From NCBI GenBank assembly GCA_020638065.1, contig JACKJG010000007.1, forward strand, positions 124,001 to 188,000: 64,000 bases of DNA. Reading direction: 5' to 3'. How positions within the stretch are numbered: the stretch's first letter is position 1; every line of letters begins with the position of its first letter. Under the pieces are notes generated by a model. That model saw nothing but the letters and a program-made list of their open reading frames with translations, searched no databases and had not been told where the DNA came from. The position numbers and the translations under genes are program-made. This DNA is from Hyphomicrobiaceae bacterium. GTDB taxonomy: Bacteria; Pseudomonadota; Alphaproteobacteria; Rhizobiales; Devosiaceae. Shown here one piece after another: positions 16,524 to 23,380 of the stretch.

Positions 16524-16543
16524 ATAACTAGTTTTATAGTTAT
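16524..16543 (+). promoter_or_regulatory. ArsR-type operator dyad
   Basis: ATAACTA and TAGTTAT form a perfect 7-base inverted repeat separated by six bases, immediately upstream of the ArsR start. This is the size and AT-rich character of ArsR/SmtB operators. It overlaps the likely -10 region, so the regulator probably represses itself and the permease. Confidence 0.75.
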
Positions 16544-16556
16544 ATTGAGGGCCATG

Positions 16557-16880
16557 ATGATCAACGACGACAACGCCGTCAAAGCCCTCTCCGCTCTTGG
16601 ACATGATGTTCGCTTGCACCTGTTCCGCCTTCTGGTGCGGGCGGGCGACGGGGGACTGAATGTGGGGCAGATCGGAACACATCTGGGCGTTCCGCCTTCG
16701 ACCCTGGCGCATCACCTTTCCGCGCTGGTCGATGCCGGGCTGGTGCGCCAGGAACGGCAGGGCCGGCAGATCGTCAACCGCGCCGATTATGGGCGCATCG
16801 ATGCGCTGGTCGGCTTTCTGACCGATGAATGCTGCTGTGGGGTCGCCATCGACCCCGCGGCGGACAATGACGCCGCCTGA
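16557..16880 (+). CDS. ArsR-family metal(loid)-responsive repressor
   Basis: The 107-residue winged-helix protein has the ArsR pattern: VKALSALGHDVRLHLFRLLV, the recognition helix region HLGVPPSTLAHHLSALVDAGLV (about 38-62), and the wing RQERQGRQIVNR. A C-terminal CCC triplet in DECCCG (about 92-97) is a likely metal or arsenite ligand cluster. Of two ATGs in frame, 16557 is six bases after GAGG, so I prefer it over 16554. It is followed 20 bases later by an ArsP-like permease and preceded by a perfect dyad, giving a self-contained repressor/efflux operon. Confidence 0.92.
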   Translation: MINDDNAVKALSALGHDVRLHLFRLLVRAGDGGLNVGQIGTHLGVPPSTLAHHLSALVDAGLVRQERQGRQIVNRADYGRIDALVGFLTDECCCGVAIDPAADNDAA

Positions 16881-16900
16881 GCAAAGACAAGGAAACGATC

Positions 16901-17941
16901 ATGGCCCTTCAGGACCTTTCCCAAAAACCGAATTTCCTGGAGCGGATGGCCGGAATTGATCGCGTGTTGATCACCATTGCCGCACTGTTCATCGCACTGG
17001 CTCTGTTCGACAGAACCGCAGTTGGGCCGGTGGCAACCTCGACGCTCGACAGTCTCGTGCATGTCGCGCCGTTTCTCCTGTTGTCAATTGCCATCGCCGC
17101 CTATGCCTCGGCAAGCGGTGCCGACAATCTGATCGCGCGGGTCTTTTCGGGAAATCCGGTCATCATGATCTTTGCGGCGGCGGCGTTTGGCGCGCTGTCG
17201 CCATTCTGTTCGTGCGGGGTCATTCCGATCATCGCCGCCCTATTGAGCATGGGCGTTCCGGTAGCGCCGGTCATGGCCTTCTGGCTGGCCTCCCCGATCA
17301 TGGACCCCTCGATGTTCGTGATGACCCTGGGCGTTCTCGGTTGGCAATTTGCCATCGGCAAGACCATTGCCGCATTCGGCATCGGCGTTCTGGGAGGTTT
17401 CGGCCTGATGGGGCTGATGCGCCTGCCGCAATTCGCCGAACCACTGAAAGATGATGTGGGCAATGGCGGTTGCGGTGGTTCCGCTGTGCGGGCCCCGAAG
17501 CAGGTGGTCTGGCGTTTCTGGTCCGAAGGGGACCGCGTGACCAGGTTCATGAAATCGGCTCGCAAGAATGGCTGGTTCCTGTTGCGCTGGATGGTCCTGG
17601 CCTTCGTGCTTGAAGCGATCATGATCCGTTACGTGCCTGCCGATCTGGTCGGCAATCTGGTTGGTGGTGATGGTTTGATGCCGATCGTGATCGCCGCCTT
17701 TGTCGGCGTGCCGGCCTATCTCAACGGCTTTGCGGCGCTGCCACTTGTTTCCGGCCTGCTCGATCAGGGCATGAGCCCGGGCGCAGCCATCAGCTTCATG
17801 GTGGCAGGTGGAGTAACCTGCATTCCCGCAGCCATCGCGGTTTACGCGCTGGTCAAGAAGCAGGTCTTTGCCGCCTATCTGGTATTTGCGCTTGGCGGGT
17901 CGCTGCTCGCCGGCCTGATCTTTCAGCTGCTGACAGGCTAG
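16901..17941 (+). CDS. ArsP/YraQ-type permease (SO_0444/DUF318 family)
   Basis: The 346-residue protein has about eight to ten hydrophobic helices and the family signature ALSPFCSCGVIPIIAALL at about residues 100-117, with the conserved CSC-type cysteine pair, and a second half with VPAYLNGFAALPL (about 268-280). ArsP members export trivalent organoarsenicals; other members of the wider family have unknown substrates. It lies 20 bases after the ArsR gene in the same operon, supporting an efflux role in metal(loid) resistance. The cytoplasmic loop holds GNGGCGG, another cysteine site. Its stop codon abuts a dispersed repeat. Confidence 0.88.
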   Translation: MALQDLSQKPNFLERMAGIDRVLITIAALFIALALFDRTAVGPVATSTLDSLVHVAPFLLLSIAIAAYASASGADNLIARVFSGNPVIMIFAAAAFGALSPFCSCGVIPIIAALLSMGVPVAPVMAFWLASPIMDPSMFVMTLGVLGWQFAIGKTIAAFGIGVLGGFGLMGLMRLPQFAEPLKDDVGNGGCGGSAVRAPKQVVWRFWSEGDRVTRFMKSARKNGWFLLRWMVLAFVLEAIMIRYVPADLVGNLVGGDGLMPIVIAAFVGVPAYLNGFAALPLVSGLLDQGMSPGAAISFMVAGGVTCIPAAIAVYALVKKQVFAAYLVFALGGSLLAGLIFQLLTG

Positions 17942-17990
17942 AGCGCTTTCAGAAAAGTGCGAAGCGGCTTTCCGGTTCGGAAGCGCGAGA
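17941..17990 (-). repeat. Dispersed extragenic palindromic repeat, copy B
   Basis: Read on the - strand the block gives TTCCGAACCGGAAAGCCG followed by CTTCGCACTTTTCTGAAAG and CGCTC, matching copies A and C. The arms can pair (CCGGAAAG with a CTTTTCTG-like partner). It begins at the last base of the permease stop codon, and may double as a weak terminator. Confidence 0.7.
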
Positions 17991-18040
17991 GAATAAGGAA
18001 TTGGGATTGAGGTTTTGACCCGATCAGAACTTCAACAAAC

Positions 18041-18364
18041 CTAACGTTTCAGGGTCGCCGCGCTTCCCATGCGCCGCAGCACTTCATCGGGAACGTTCAG
18101 TTCCGCGATGATGTCCCGGTGATTGCGCATGCCGCACAATTCACGCTGAATGAAAAAGGCCCAGACCGCATAGGCGGCCCGGTCCAGATGTGTTTCGCGC
18201 TCATCGTCTGACGCCACTTCGAGCGCATTAATGGCACTGGCCGCTTTGCGCCCCTGATCGCCCAATGCTCCCGCCATTTCCCCGGCGATTTCGAGCTTGA
18301 GCCCGGTCGGGTCGAAGCCGCTGCGTAGCATGGAGAGTTTTGTGAAACGATCTTGGCGCGTCAT
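18041..18364 (-). CDS. DUF6665-like small protein
   Basis: The 107-residue product from the ATG at 18364 has the pattern I associate with DUF6665: GLKLEIAGEMAGALGDQGRK, then AAYAVWAFFIQRELCGMRNHRDII and VPDEVLRRMG at the end. It is helical, acidic to neutral, with no signal peptide or membrane segment. The function is unknown. It is alone, facing the ArsP-like gene across a dispersed repeat and divergent from an MFS transporter. The family name is from memory of the motif order and is less sure than the gene call. Confidence 0.7.
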   Translation of the reverse strand: MTRQDRFTKLSMLRSGFDPTGLKLEIAGEMAGALGDQGRKAASAINALEVASDDERETHLDRAAYAVWAFFIQRELCGMRNHRDIIAELNVPDEVLRRMGSAATLKR

Positions 18365-18467
18365 GGCAAAACGATAGTGGCGGGCTTGACCCGCGGTCAA
18401 CAGGCGGGGGCAAACACGCTCCTCTCGGCGCAAGTCTCAAACCACAGAAATTGCTTGACCGGCAATT

Positions 18468-18491
18468 TTTATAAACATATTGGTTTATAAA
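18468..18491 (+). promoter_or_regulatory. Operator dyad upstream of the MFS exporter
   Basis: TTTATAAAC and GTTTATAAA form a perfect 9-base inverted repeat with a 6-base spacer, ending eight bases before the MFS start codon. This is typical of TetR/MarR/HxlR-type operators on drug-exporter genes. No regulator gene is adjacent, so control would be from elsewhere. Confidence 0.75.
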
Positions 18492-18499
18492 AAGAGGAC

Positions 18500-19915
18500 A
18501 TGATGAACGGCTGGAAAGATCTGTTTCGATCCGAGGGCGCAATGCTGCTGGCGGTCTATGGCAGCGGCATCTGGCTGTTTGCGGCGGACGGATTGATGGT
18601 CGCTACCCTGATGCCGGTCATCGTGCCTGATTTGGGCGGGGCCGAACTTATCGGGTGGGCTGGCGCGCTCTTCCAAGCCTTTTCCATCGTGGCAGGGGCG
18701 TTCAGCGTCTTCCTCGCGCGCAAGTGGACCATCTCGCGCGCCTTTTTGTTCAATGTCGGGGGTCTGATTGTCGGCTGTCTGATCAGCGCCACGGCCCAGG
18801 ATATGCTGGTCTTTCAGATCGGGCGGCTGTTTCAGGCATTCTGTGGCGGCGCATTGGTGTCCCTTGCCTATATCGGCATCACCCGGGCCTTTGTGCCTGC
18901 TCTGCGCGTCCGGGCGTTCGCGACGACCTCGCTGATCTGGGGCGCAGCCGCGTTTGGTGCGCCGCTGATCGGGGCGGCCTTTGCCGAATTTTCAGGCTGG
19001 CGCACCGCGTTCTACTACGCTGCCGCTATTGCCGTCGCGGTCGGGATTGCTGCGATCTTTGCGTACCGGCGGGACCGGAACAACGAGGTGGGCGAATTGG
19101 AGGTCTCCACCGAGAGGTTTCCACTGGTCCGCATGATCCTCATCACGCTCGGCGTATCCCTGATCGCCACCGCATCTCTGATTGCGGACACATTCGTTGC
19201 GCTGATGCTGATCGGCGCCGGTGTGGTGGCCAGCATTCTCTACGGCTGGCGCGACCGGATTTCGGGTCCTGCAGCCTTGCTCCCCGCCAGTGCCTATTCA
19301 CTCACCACACCGATCGGAGCCATGAGCGCGTTCATTTTTTTTGGATCGATGGCAACCGTTGCCATGGGCGTTTTCGGCCCGATCATTCTGGCGGATGCCT
19401 ATCACTTGCCGCCACTGACCATCGGGTATCTGCTCTTTCTCGCAGCCGCGGGCTGGACGCTGACGGCGGCTATTCTGTCCGGGGTCGCCAGTCACCAGGA
19501 ACCCATGGTGATCCGCATTGCCGCAATCGTCATCGTTTTGTCCTCGCCGGTGATCACGCTCGGTTTTGCGATGGACAATCTGTGGTTGATCGGGGTGGGC
19601 CTGTTCATGGATGGCGCGGGGTTTGGCGCCTGCTGGGGCCTACTGTTGCGCCGATCGACCCAGCATCCGGACGTACAGGAAAATGCCCGCATCTCGTCTG
19701 CGGTCAACACGATTCAACGCGCCGGGCTGGCGCTCGGAGCCGCTTTCATGTCGGTTCTCTGTAACAGGCTCGGATTCTCCGACCACATGACGCCTGAGGT
19801 GGCCCGAAGCGTCGGGTTCTGGGTCATGCTCGCCTCATCGCTGTTCGGAATACCTGCCCTTTATGCGGCGATGCGCTTCGCCCGGGTGCCTGAAGACGCC
19901 ATTCACGCGGTCTGA
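18500..19915 (+). CDS. MFS transporter, 14-helix-like drug exporter type
   Basis: The 471-residue transporter has about twelve to fourteen hydrophobic helices. The first pair is followed by FLARKWTISRAFLFNVGG, a degenerate MFS loop 2-3 motif, and helix 5 has ATTSLIWGAAAFGAPLIGAAFAEFSGWR, whose GxxxGPxxGG-like antiporter (motif C) region is typical of exporters. AAGAGG lies seven bases upstream of the ATG at 18500. A perfect dyad covers the promoter, so it is probably inducible by a substrate sensed by a distant repressor. Its last 13 bases overlap the convergent ligase gene. Confidence 0.87.
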   Translation: MMNGWKDLFRSEGAMLLAVYGSGIWLFAADGLMVATLMPVIVPDLGGAELIGWAGALFQAFSIVAGAFSVFLARKWTISRAFLFNVGGLIVGCLISATAQDMLVFQIGRLFQAFCGGALVSLAYIGITRAFVPALRVRAFATTSLIWGAAAFGAPLIGAAFAEFSGWRTAFYYAAAIAVAVGIAAIFAYRRDRNNEVGELEVSTERFPLVRMILITLGVSLIATASLIADTFVALMLIGAGVVASILYGWRDRISGPAALLPASAYSLTTPIGAMSAFIFFGSMATVAMGVFGPIILADAYHLPPLTIGYLLFLAAAGWTLTAAILSGVASHQEPMVIRIAAIVIVLSSPVITLGFAMDNLWLIGVGLFMDGAGFGACWGLLLRRSTQHPDVQENARISSAVNTIQRAGLALGAAFMSVLCNRLGFSDHMTPEVARSVGFWVMLASSLFGIPALYAAMRFARVPEDAIHAV

Positions 19916-21162
19916 GCCGCGCTGGCTGTCCGGTCCTGGTTCTCCGCACCTTTGTCCTGGCTGTCCTTTCGGAAGACGGCCATCACGATCACCGTGAGCA
20001 GCGTATAGGTATTGACGCCCATATCGTGGCCGAATGGTGCATCGATCAGCCCGTGGATGAAGGTGCTGGTGACCAGACAGAGCACGATGTAAAGCCTGTG
20101 CACAAAGAACGCATCGCGCCGGCCGATCAATGCAAACGGTGCCGCCAGCAGCAGAATGTAGGACGCGATGCCGAACACGCCCGAAGCGGCGGCGAACCCG
20201 AGCGGATCGTTGTGCATGTTTGGCCAACGCGCCGCCAATTTGGCGTTGGAGAGTCTGTAGCGGTTGCTTTGGCCCGGAATGTCTCTGGCGGCAACCCTGA
20301 CCGCATTTTGCCAGCCATGGCCGATGATCGGGGATTCCCAGAAGGCTCTGACCGCTCCTTTGTAAAGCTCGATCCGCATGGAGGTGCTCCAGTCCCGGAT
20401 CGGTTTGCCTTCGATCACGTTTGTCACCACTTGCGGCAAGGACATTGCGCGCTTGATTGGCGTCAGCGCATCCCGATCGACAACGAGCAGGCTTCCCACC
20501 AGAATGGCCGCGACCGCAACGCCTGCATAGACCCAGCGGCGGCCGCCCCGGCGCAGAGCCAGGAAAATGAGGGCGAACACGGCCAGCGGCATGGCACTGA
20601 CCAATACCCCGCGCGACCCTGCCAGCATGATTACCACCCCGGCAATGATCGGGCCGCCCAGAAACAGAAACCTCCAGCGGCTATCAAACAGGTAAAAACC
20701 CGAGAGCGCCACAAAACCGAAAGTCGTCGTAACCTGGGCGAGCATGTTCGGGTTGCTCATGATGCCGCCGGCACGTTTGAATTCGAAACCCAGAACGCCC
20801 ACACCCGCAATCAGCAGGCAAAGGACAGCACCCGCGAGCGACAAGAAGGCGATCATCAATGACCACTTTTCACCCTTGAAAAACTGCGCAACGGCAAAGG
20901 CGGGAACGGCGAGCAAAAAGACGATGAAGTTGAAGGCGTAGATCAGATCGTGCGGTTCCGTCGCCGTTATGAAGAACGGACCAACCAGCAAAAGGTAGGC
21001 CAGCAGGAACATCCAGATCGCCTTGCGGCCAGCCAAACCAGCCCGTACGTCTTTGAAGAACAACAAGGGCAGGGCGAGAATCCACATGATCAGTGCCGCC
21101 GCCGATCCGTAGGAACCGAACAGAGGCTGACCGATAAAAAACGCCATCAGGAAGAGAATCAA
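19903..21162 (-). CDS. O-antigen ligase / Wzy-type polymerase family membrane protein
   Basis: The 419-residue protein has about ten to twelve hydrophobic helices and one large periplasmic loop (about 240-320) containing STSMRIELYKGAVRAFWESPIIGHGW and NMHNDPLGFAAASGV. This placing and the GHG and HN..L motifs are typical of the WaaL/Wzy_C family (PF04932), which ligate O-antigen to lipid A core or polymerise repeat units. Its ATG overlaps the stop of the preceding glycosyltransferase gene by four bases, so the two are coupled. Which polysaccharide is made cannot be told. Confidence 0.87.
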   Translation of the reverse strand: MILFLMAFFIGQPLFGSYGSAAALIMWILALPLLFFKDVRAGLAGRKAIWMFLLAYLLLVGPFFITATEPHDLIYAFNFIVFLLAVPAFAVAQFFKGEKWSLMIAFLSLAGAVLCLLIAGVGVLGFEFKRAGGIMSNPNMLAQVTTTFGFVALSGFYLFDSRWRFLFLGGPIIAGVVIMLAGSRGVLVSAMPLAVFALIFLALRRGGRRWVYAGVAVAAILVGSLLVVDRDALTPIKRAMSLPQVVTNVIEGKPIRDWSTSMRIELYKGAVRAFWESPIIGHGWQNAVRVAARDIPGQSNRYRLSNAKLAARWPNMHNDPLGFAAASGVFGIASYILLLAAPFALIGRRDAFFVHRLYIVLCLVTSTFIHGLIDAPFGHDMGVNTYTLLTVIVMAVFRKDSQDKGAENQDRTASAAQTA

Positions 21163-22379
21163 ATAGCCCAGATTAGGCGGCCGGGCCAGCCGGATCCAAA
21201 ATCAGGGCCGAACTCATCGGGCACTCTCCTCATTCCGGCCACACATTCTTGAGCGCCTGCGCGAGACCCTATCCTGCGATGCAAGATCGGGATCGGCACG
21301 CTAAGGTTGCGGCGCCTTTCTTTCCAGTTCGTCGATATTCCCCGAAAATGGAAGTAGTTCGCAACCGGTTTTTCCGTTTGCTGACGATCTGGCGCACCCA
21401 TGACCCGATGCCAATAGGGAAACGTCGTGTCAGCCTGTGCCCATGAGCGCGCCGGATCGAGCACCCATTTTTTGGGACAGAGCCTCGATAACCCGCCGCG
21501 CAGCGTGTAGGCGAAATCCCTATGCCGGTTGGCCGGCATCCCCTCGGGTACGACGGATTCGACCCATTGGCCGGCCAGAGCCGCAATGCCATGGGGGCTG
21601 TTTTCAGCTAGCGCGTATGCGTCACCGGAAACCGGCCCGGCGAGTTCGTCGATGTCGCAATTGAGAAAACCCGCCCCGGAAGCGGCGCAGCGTTTGAGCG
21701 CGAGGTTGAGGGCACTGATCTGGAGAAAGTGAGCCCAGTAATGATGCGTTGGCACCTGACTATCGCGCGCGCCAAACCGGTGGGGCCAATCAAACAGAAC
21801 CAGTTTCTGCAGGCCGGCCACCTGGACGAGGTTTTCTGCAAGCGCATCGAGCGAATAGGCATTTGATCCGTTGTCGAACAAGATCAGCGTGTCGGTTGCA
21901 TGCACCCGGATGTGCCATTCGACCCAGTCCCGGATCCAGTTCAGATCATTGTTCCAGTTCATGCCGACCAGAAAGCGCGCATCCTTGAGGTCGCGGCTGA
22001 GATTGGGCTGAACCAGGAGTTCACCGGACTGGCCGGCAATATCCATGCGTACGCTTGTTGTGGCCGGGCCGGTGGTCAGCCGCGTCAAGAGGCTCGAGCG
22101 GGAGATGTGATGCTGCGCCTGAAGCGGTGTTCCGGTTTGCGCATCGCTGAAACGGGCCCGGTTGAGCTCGGCCTCAAGATTGAGCGGAGGAGGCCCGACA
22201 AGCAGGATATCAGCGCCCGTGGCGTCTCGAAAACAATCGTAATAAAGCGCCCGGTCCTCAAACGCCTCCAGAAAGCGTTGTGGCCGGGAAACCTCGGGCC
22301 GGAGCGGCTTGCGGCGCAGGCCGGAATCTTCGCTCAGAAAGAAGGTCGAGCTTGCGGGTCGGAGAATGTCAGCCGGCAA
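21159..22379 (-). CDS. Putative glycosyltransferase (GT92/GT2-like)
   Basis: The 406-residue protein has a central domain starting ARFLVGMNWNNDLNWIRDWVEWHI at about residue 132 and continuing DTLILFDNGS, then LQISALNLALKRC and FLNCDIDEL (about 232-240). The E/DW..WH, D..LILFDN and DxD motifs fit the GT92/glycosyltransferase-2-like fold that uses nucleotide sugars. The first 110 residues are unlike anything I recognise. It lies between a capsular-type transferase and an O-antigen ligase and overlaps the latter, so it probably adds a sugar to a surface polysaccharide. It could also be a phospho-sugar transferase. Confidence 0.72.
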   Translation of the reverse strand: MPADILRPASSTFFLSEDSGLRRKPLRPEVSRPQRFLEAFEDRALYYDCFRDATGADILLVGPPPLNLEAELNRARFSDAQTGTPLQAQHHISRSSLLTRLTTGPATTSVRMDIAGQSGELLVQPNLSRDLKDARFLVGMNWNNDLNWIRDWVEWHIRVHATDTLILFDNGSNAYSLDALAENLVQVAGLQKLVLFDWPHRFGARDSQVPTHHYWAHFLQISALNLALKRCAASGAGFLNCDIDELAGPVSGDAYALAENSPHGIAALAGQWVESVVPEGMPANRHRDFAYTLRGGLSRLCPKKWVLDPARSWAQADTTFPYWHRVMGAPDRQQTEKPVANYFHFRGISTNWKERRRNLSVPIPILHRRIGSRAGAQECVAGMRRVPDEFGPDFGSGWPGRLIWAI

Positions 22380-22453
22380 GATCTACCCCTGGCCGGGCGC
22401 TGCGATTTGGCAAACACGAGCACATTGTCCGGTCCCCATTCCGTTCAACGTTT

Positions 22454-23380
22454 CTACGCATAATGAAGGTTTCCGGTCAAAAGATGATAGGCGCAGCCTT
22501 TGACTTCATTTGCCGGCGCTTTCCATTTGTGGCTGAGCTTGTGAACCGGAACCTTTTTATCCGCCAGCAGGTCGGCAAGCGCCTGCGGCGGGCTCTCGGC
22601 AAACGGGTTCCGCCCCACGAGAAGCGGTGCCAAACCGGTCAGCCTTGGTGTTTCATCCCAGACATGAGCCACTTCCGGGTCGTTTTCGATGAGGAGTTCG
22701 AACAGGTACTCAAGCCAGTAATAGTGGTGCGGAAAACTGAAACAGGACCAATAGGTCCGAGCCAGGTCGAACCATCTGGAAACAACCGGGGTGCCTTTGG
22801 ACGCAGCCAGAAACCAGATATCGGATTGCCTGTAGGGACGCGGCTTGTGAAACATGAAGAACCCGCTTTGAACAAAACCGGGTAGCCAATCGTCAAGCGG
22901 CCGCTGGCAGAAGAGGGTCGCATCGGCCCAGACCCCACCTTGGGCTTCGAGTAATGCCAGACGCGCCATGTTGGAGGTTGCGGTGCGCAGTTTTTCCGGC
23001 GCTTTGACCTCAGCATAGCGCGGCGCAAGCTTGGCAATATCAGTCTCGCCGATCAAGCGCACGTCCCAGCCGGGATTGCAGCGCGCAAATGAATCGGCGC
23101 AGCTGCGAACCACATCCGGCGCTTCGTCCCAACCCTGCTGCCAGAGCATCCAGATCACCTTCGGGACTTCACCCCGCCGCGGCGCATTTTCGCGGGCAGA
23201 CAATTGCTGCTCCAGCAGCGAGCTGACCTCAAGCACGTCTGCATCCCGATCATATCGTTTTGTGCGCTCGGACGGCGTTAGCGCCGAGCGCAACAATTGC
23301 AGATATTTGCGCGCGAAAAAGCGCTGTATGCTGCCCTTGCTGGCCCAATTGGCAACGCCGGCGGCAGACTGGTCGCTCAC
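22454..23380 (-). CDS. Capsular polysaccharide synthesis protein (GT32-like)
   Basis: The 308-residue protein has the Caps_synth/GT32 pattern: VPKVIWMLWQQGWDEAPDVV at about 72-91, NPGWDVRLIGETD, then the acceptor/DxD region ALLEAQGGVWADATLF at about 145-160 and a His/Trp-rich C-terminal part. Members transfer sugars in capsule or lipopolysaccharide biosynthesis. Its start codon overlaps the pheT stop by four bases, so it is read from the pheT transcript. The next glycosyltransferase follows after a 74-base gap. No membrane anchor is seen, suggesting a peripheral cytoplasmic enzyme. Confidence 0.87.
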   Translation of the reverse strand: MSDQSAAGVANWASKGSIQRFFARKYLQLLRSALTPSERTKRYDRDADVLEVSSLLEQQLSARENAPRRGEVPKVIWMLWQQGWDEAPDVVRSCADSFARCNPGWDVRLIGETDIAKLAPRYAEVKAPEKLRTATSNMARLALLEAQGGVWADATLFCQRPLDDWLPGFVQSGFFMFHKPRPYRQSDIWFLAASKGTPVVSRWFDLARTYWSCFSFPHHYYWLEYLFELLIENDPEVAHVWDETPRLTGLAPLLVGRNPFAESPPQALADLLADKKVPVHKLSHKWKAPANEVKGCAYHLLTGNLHYA

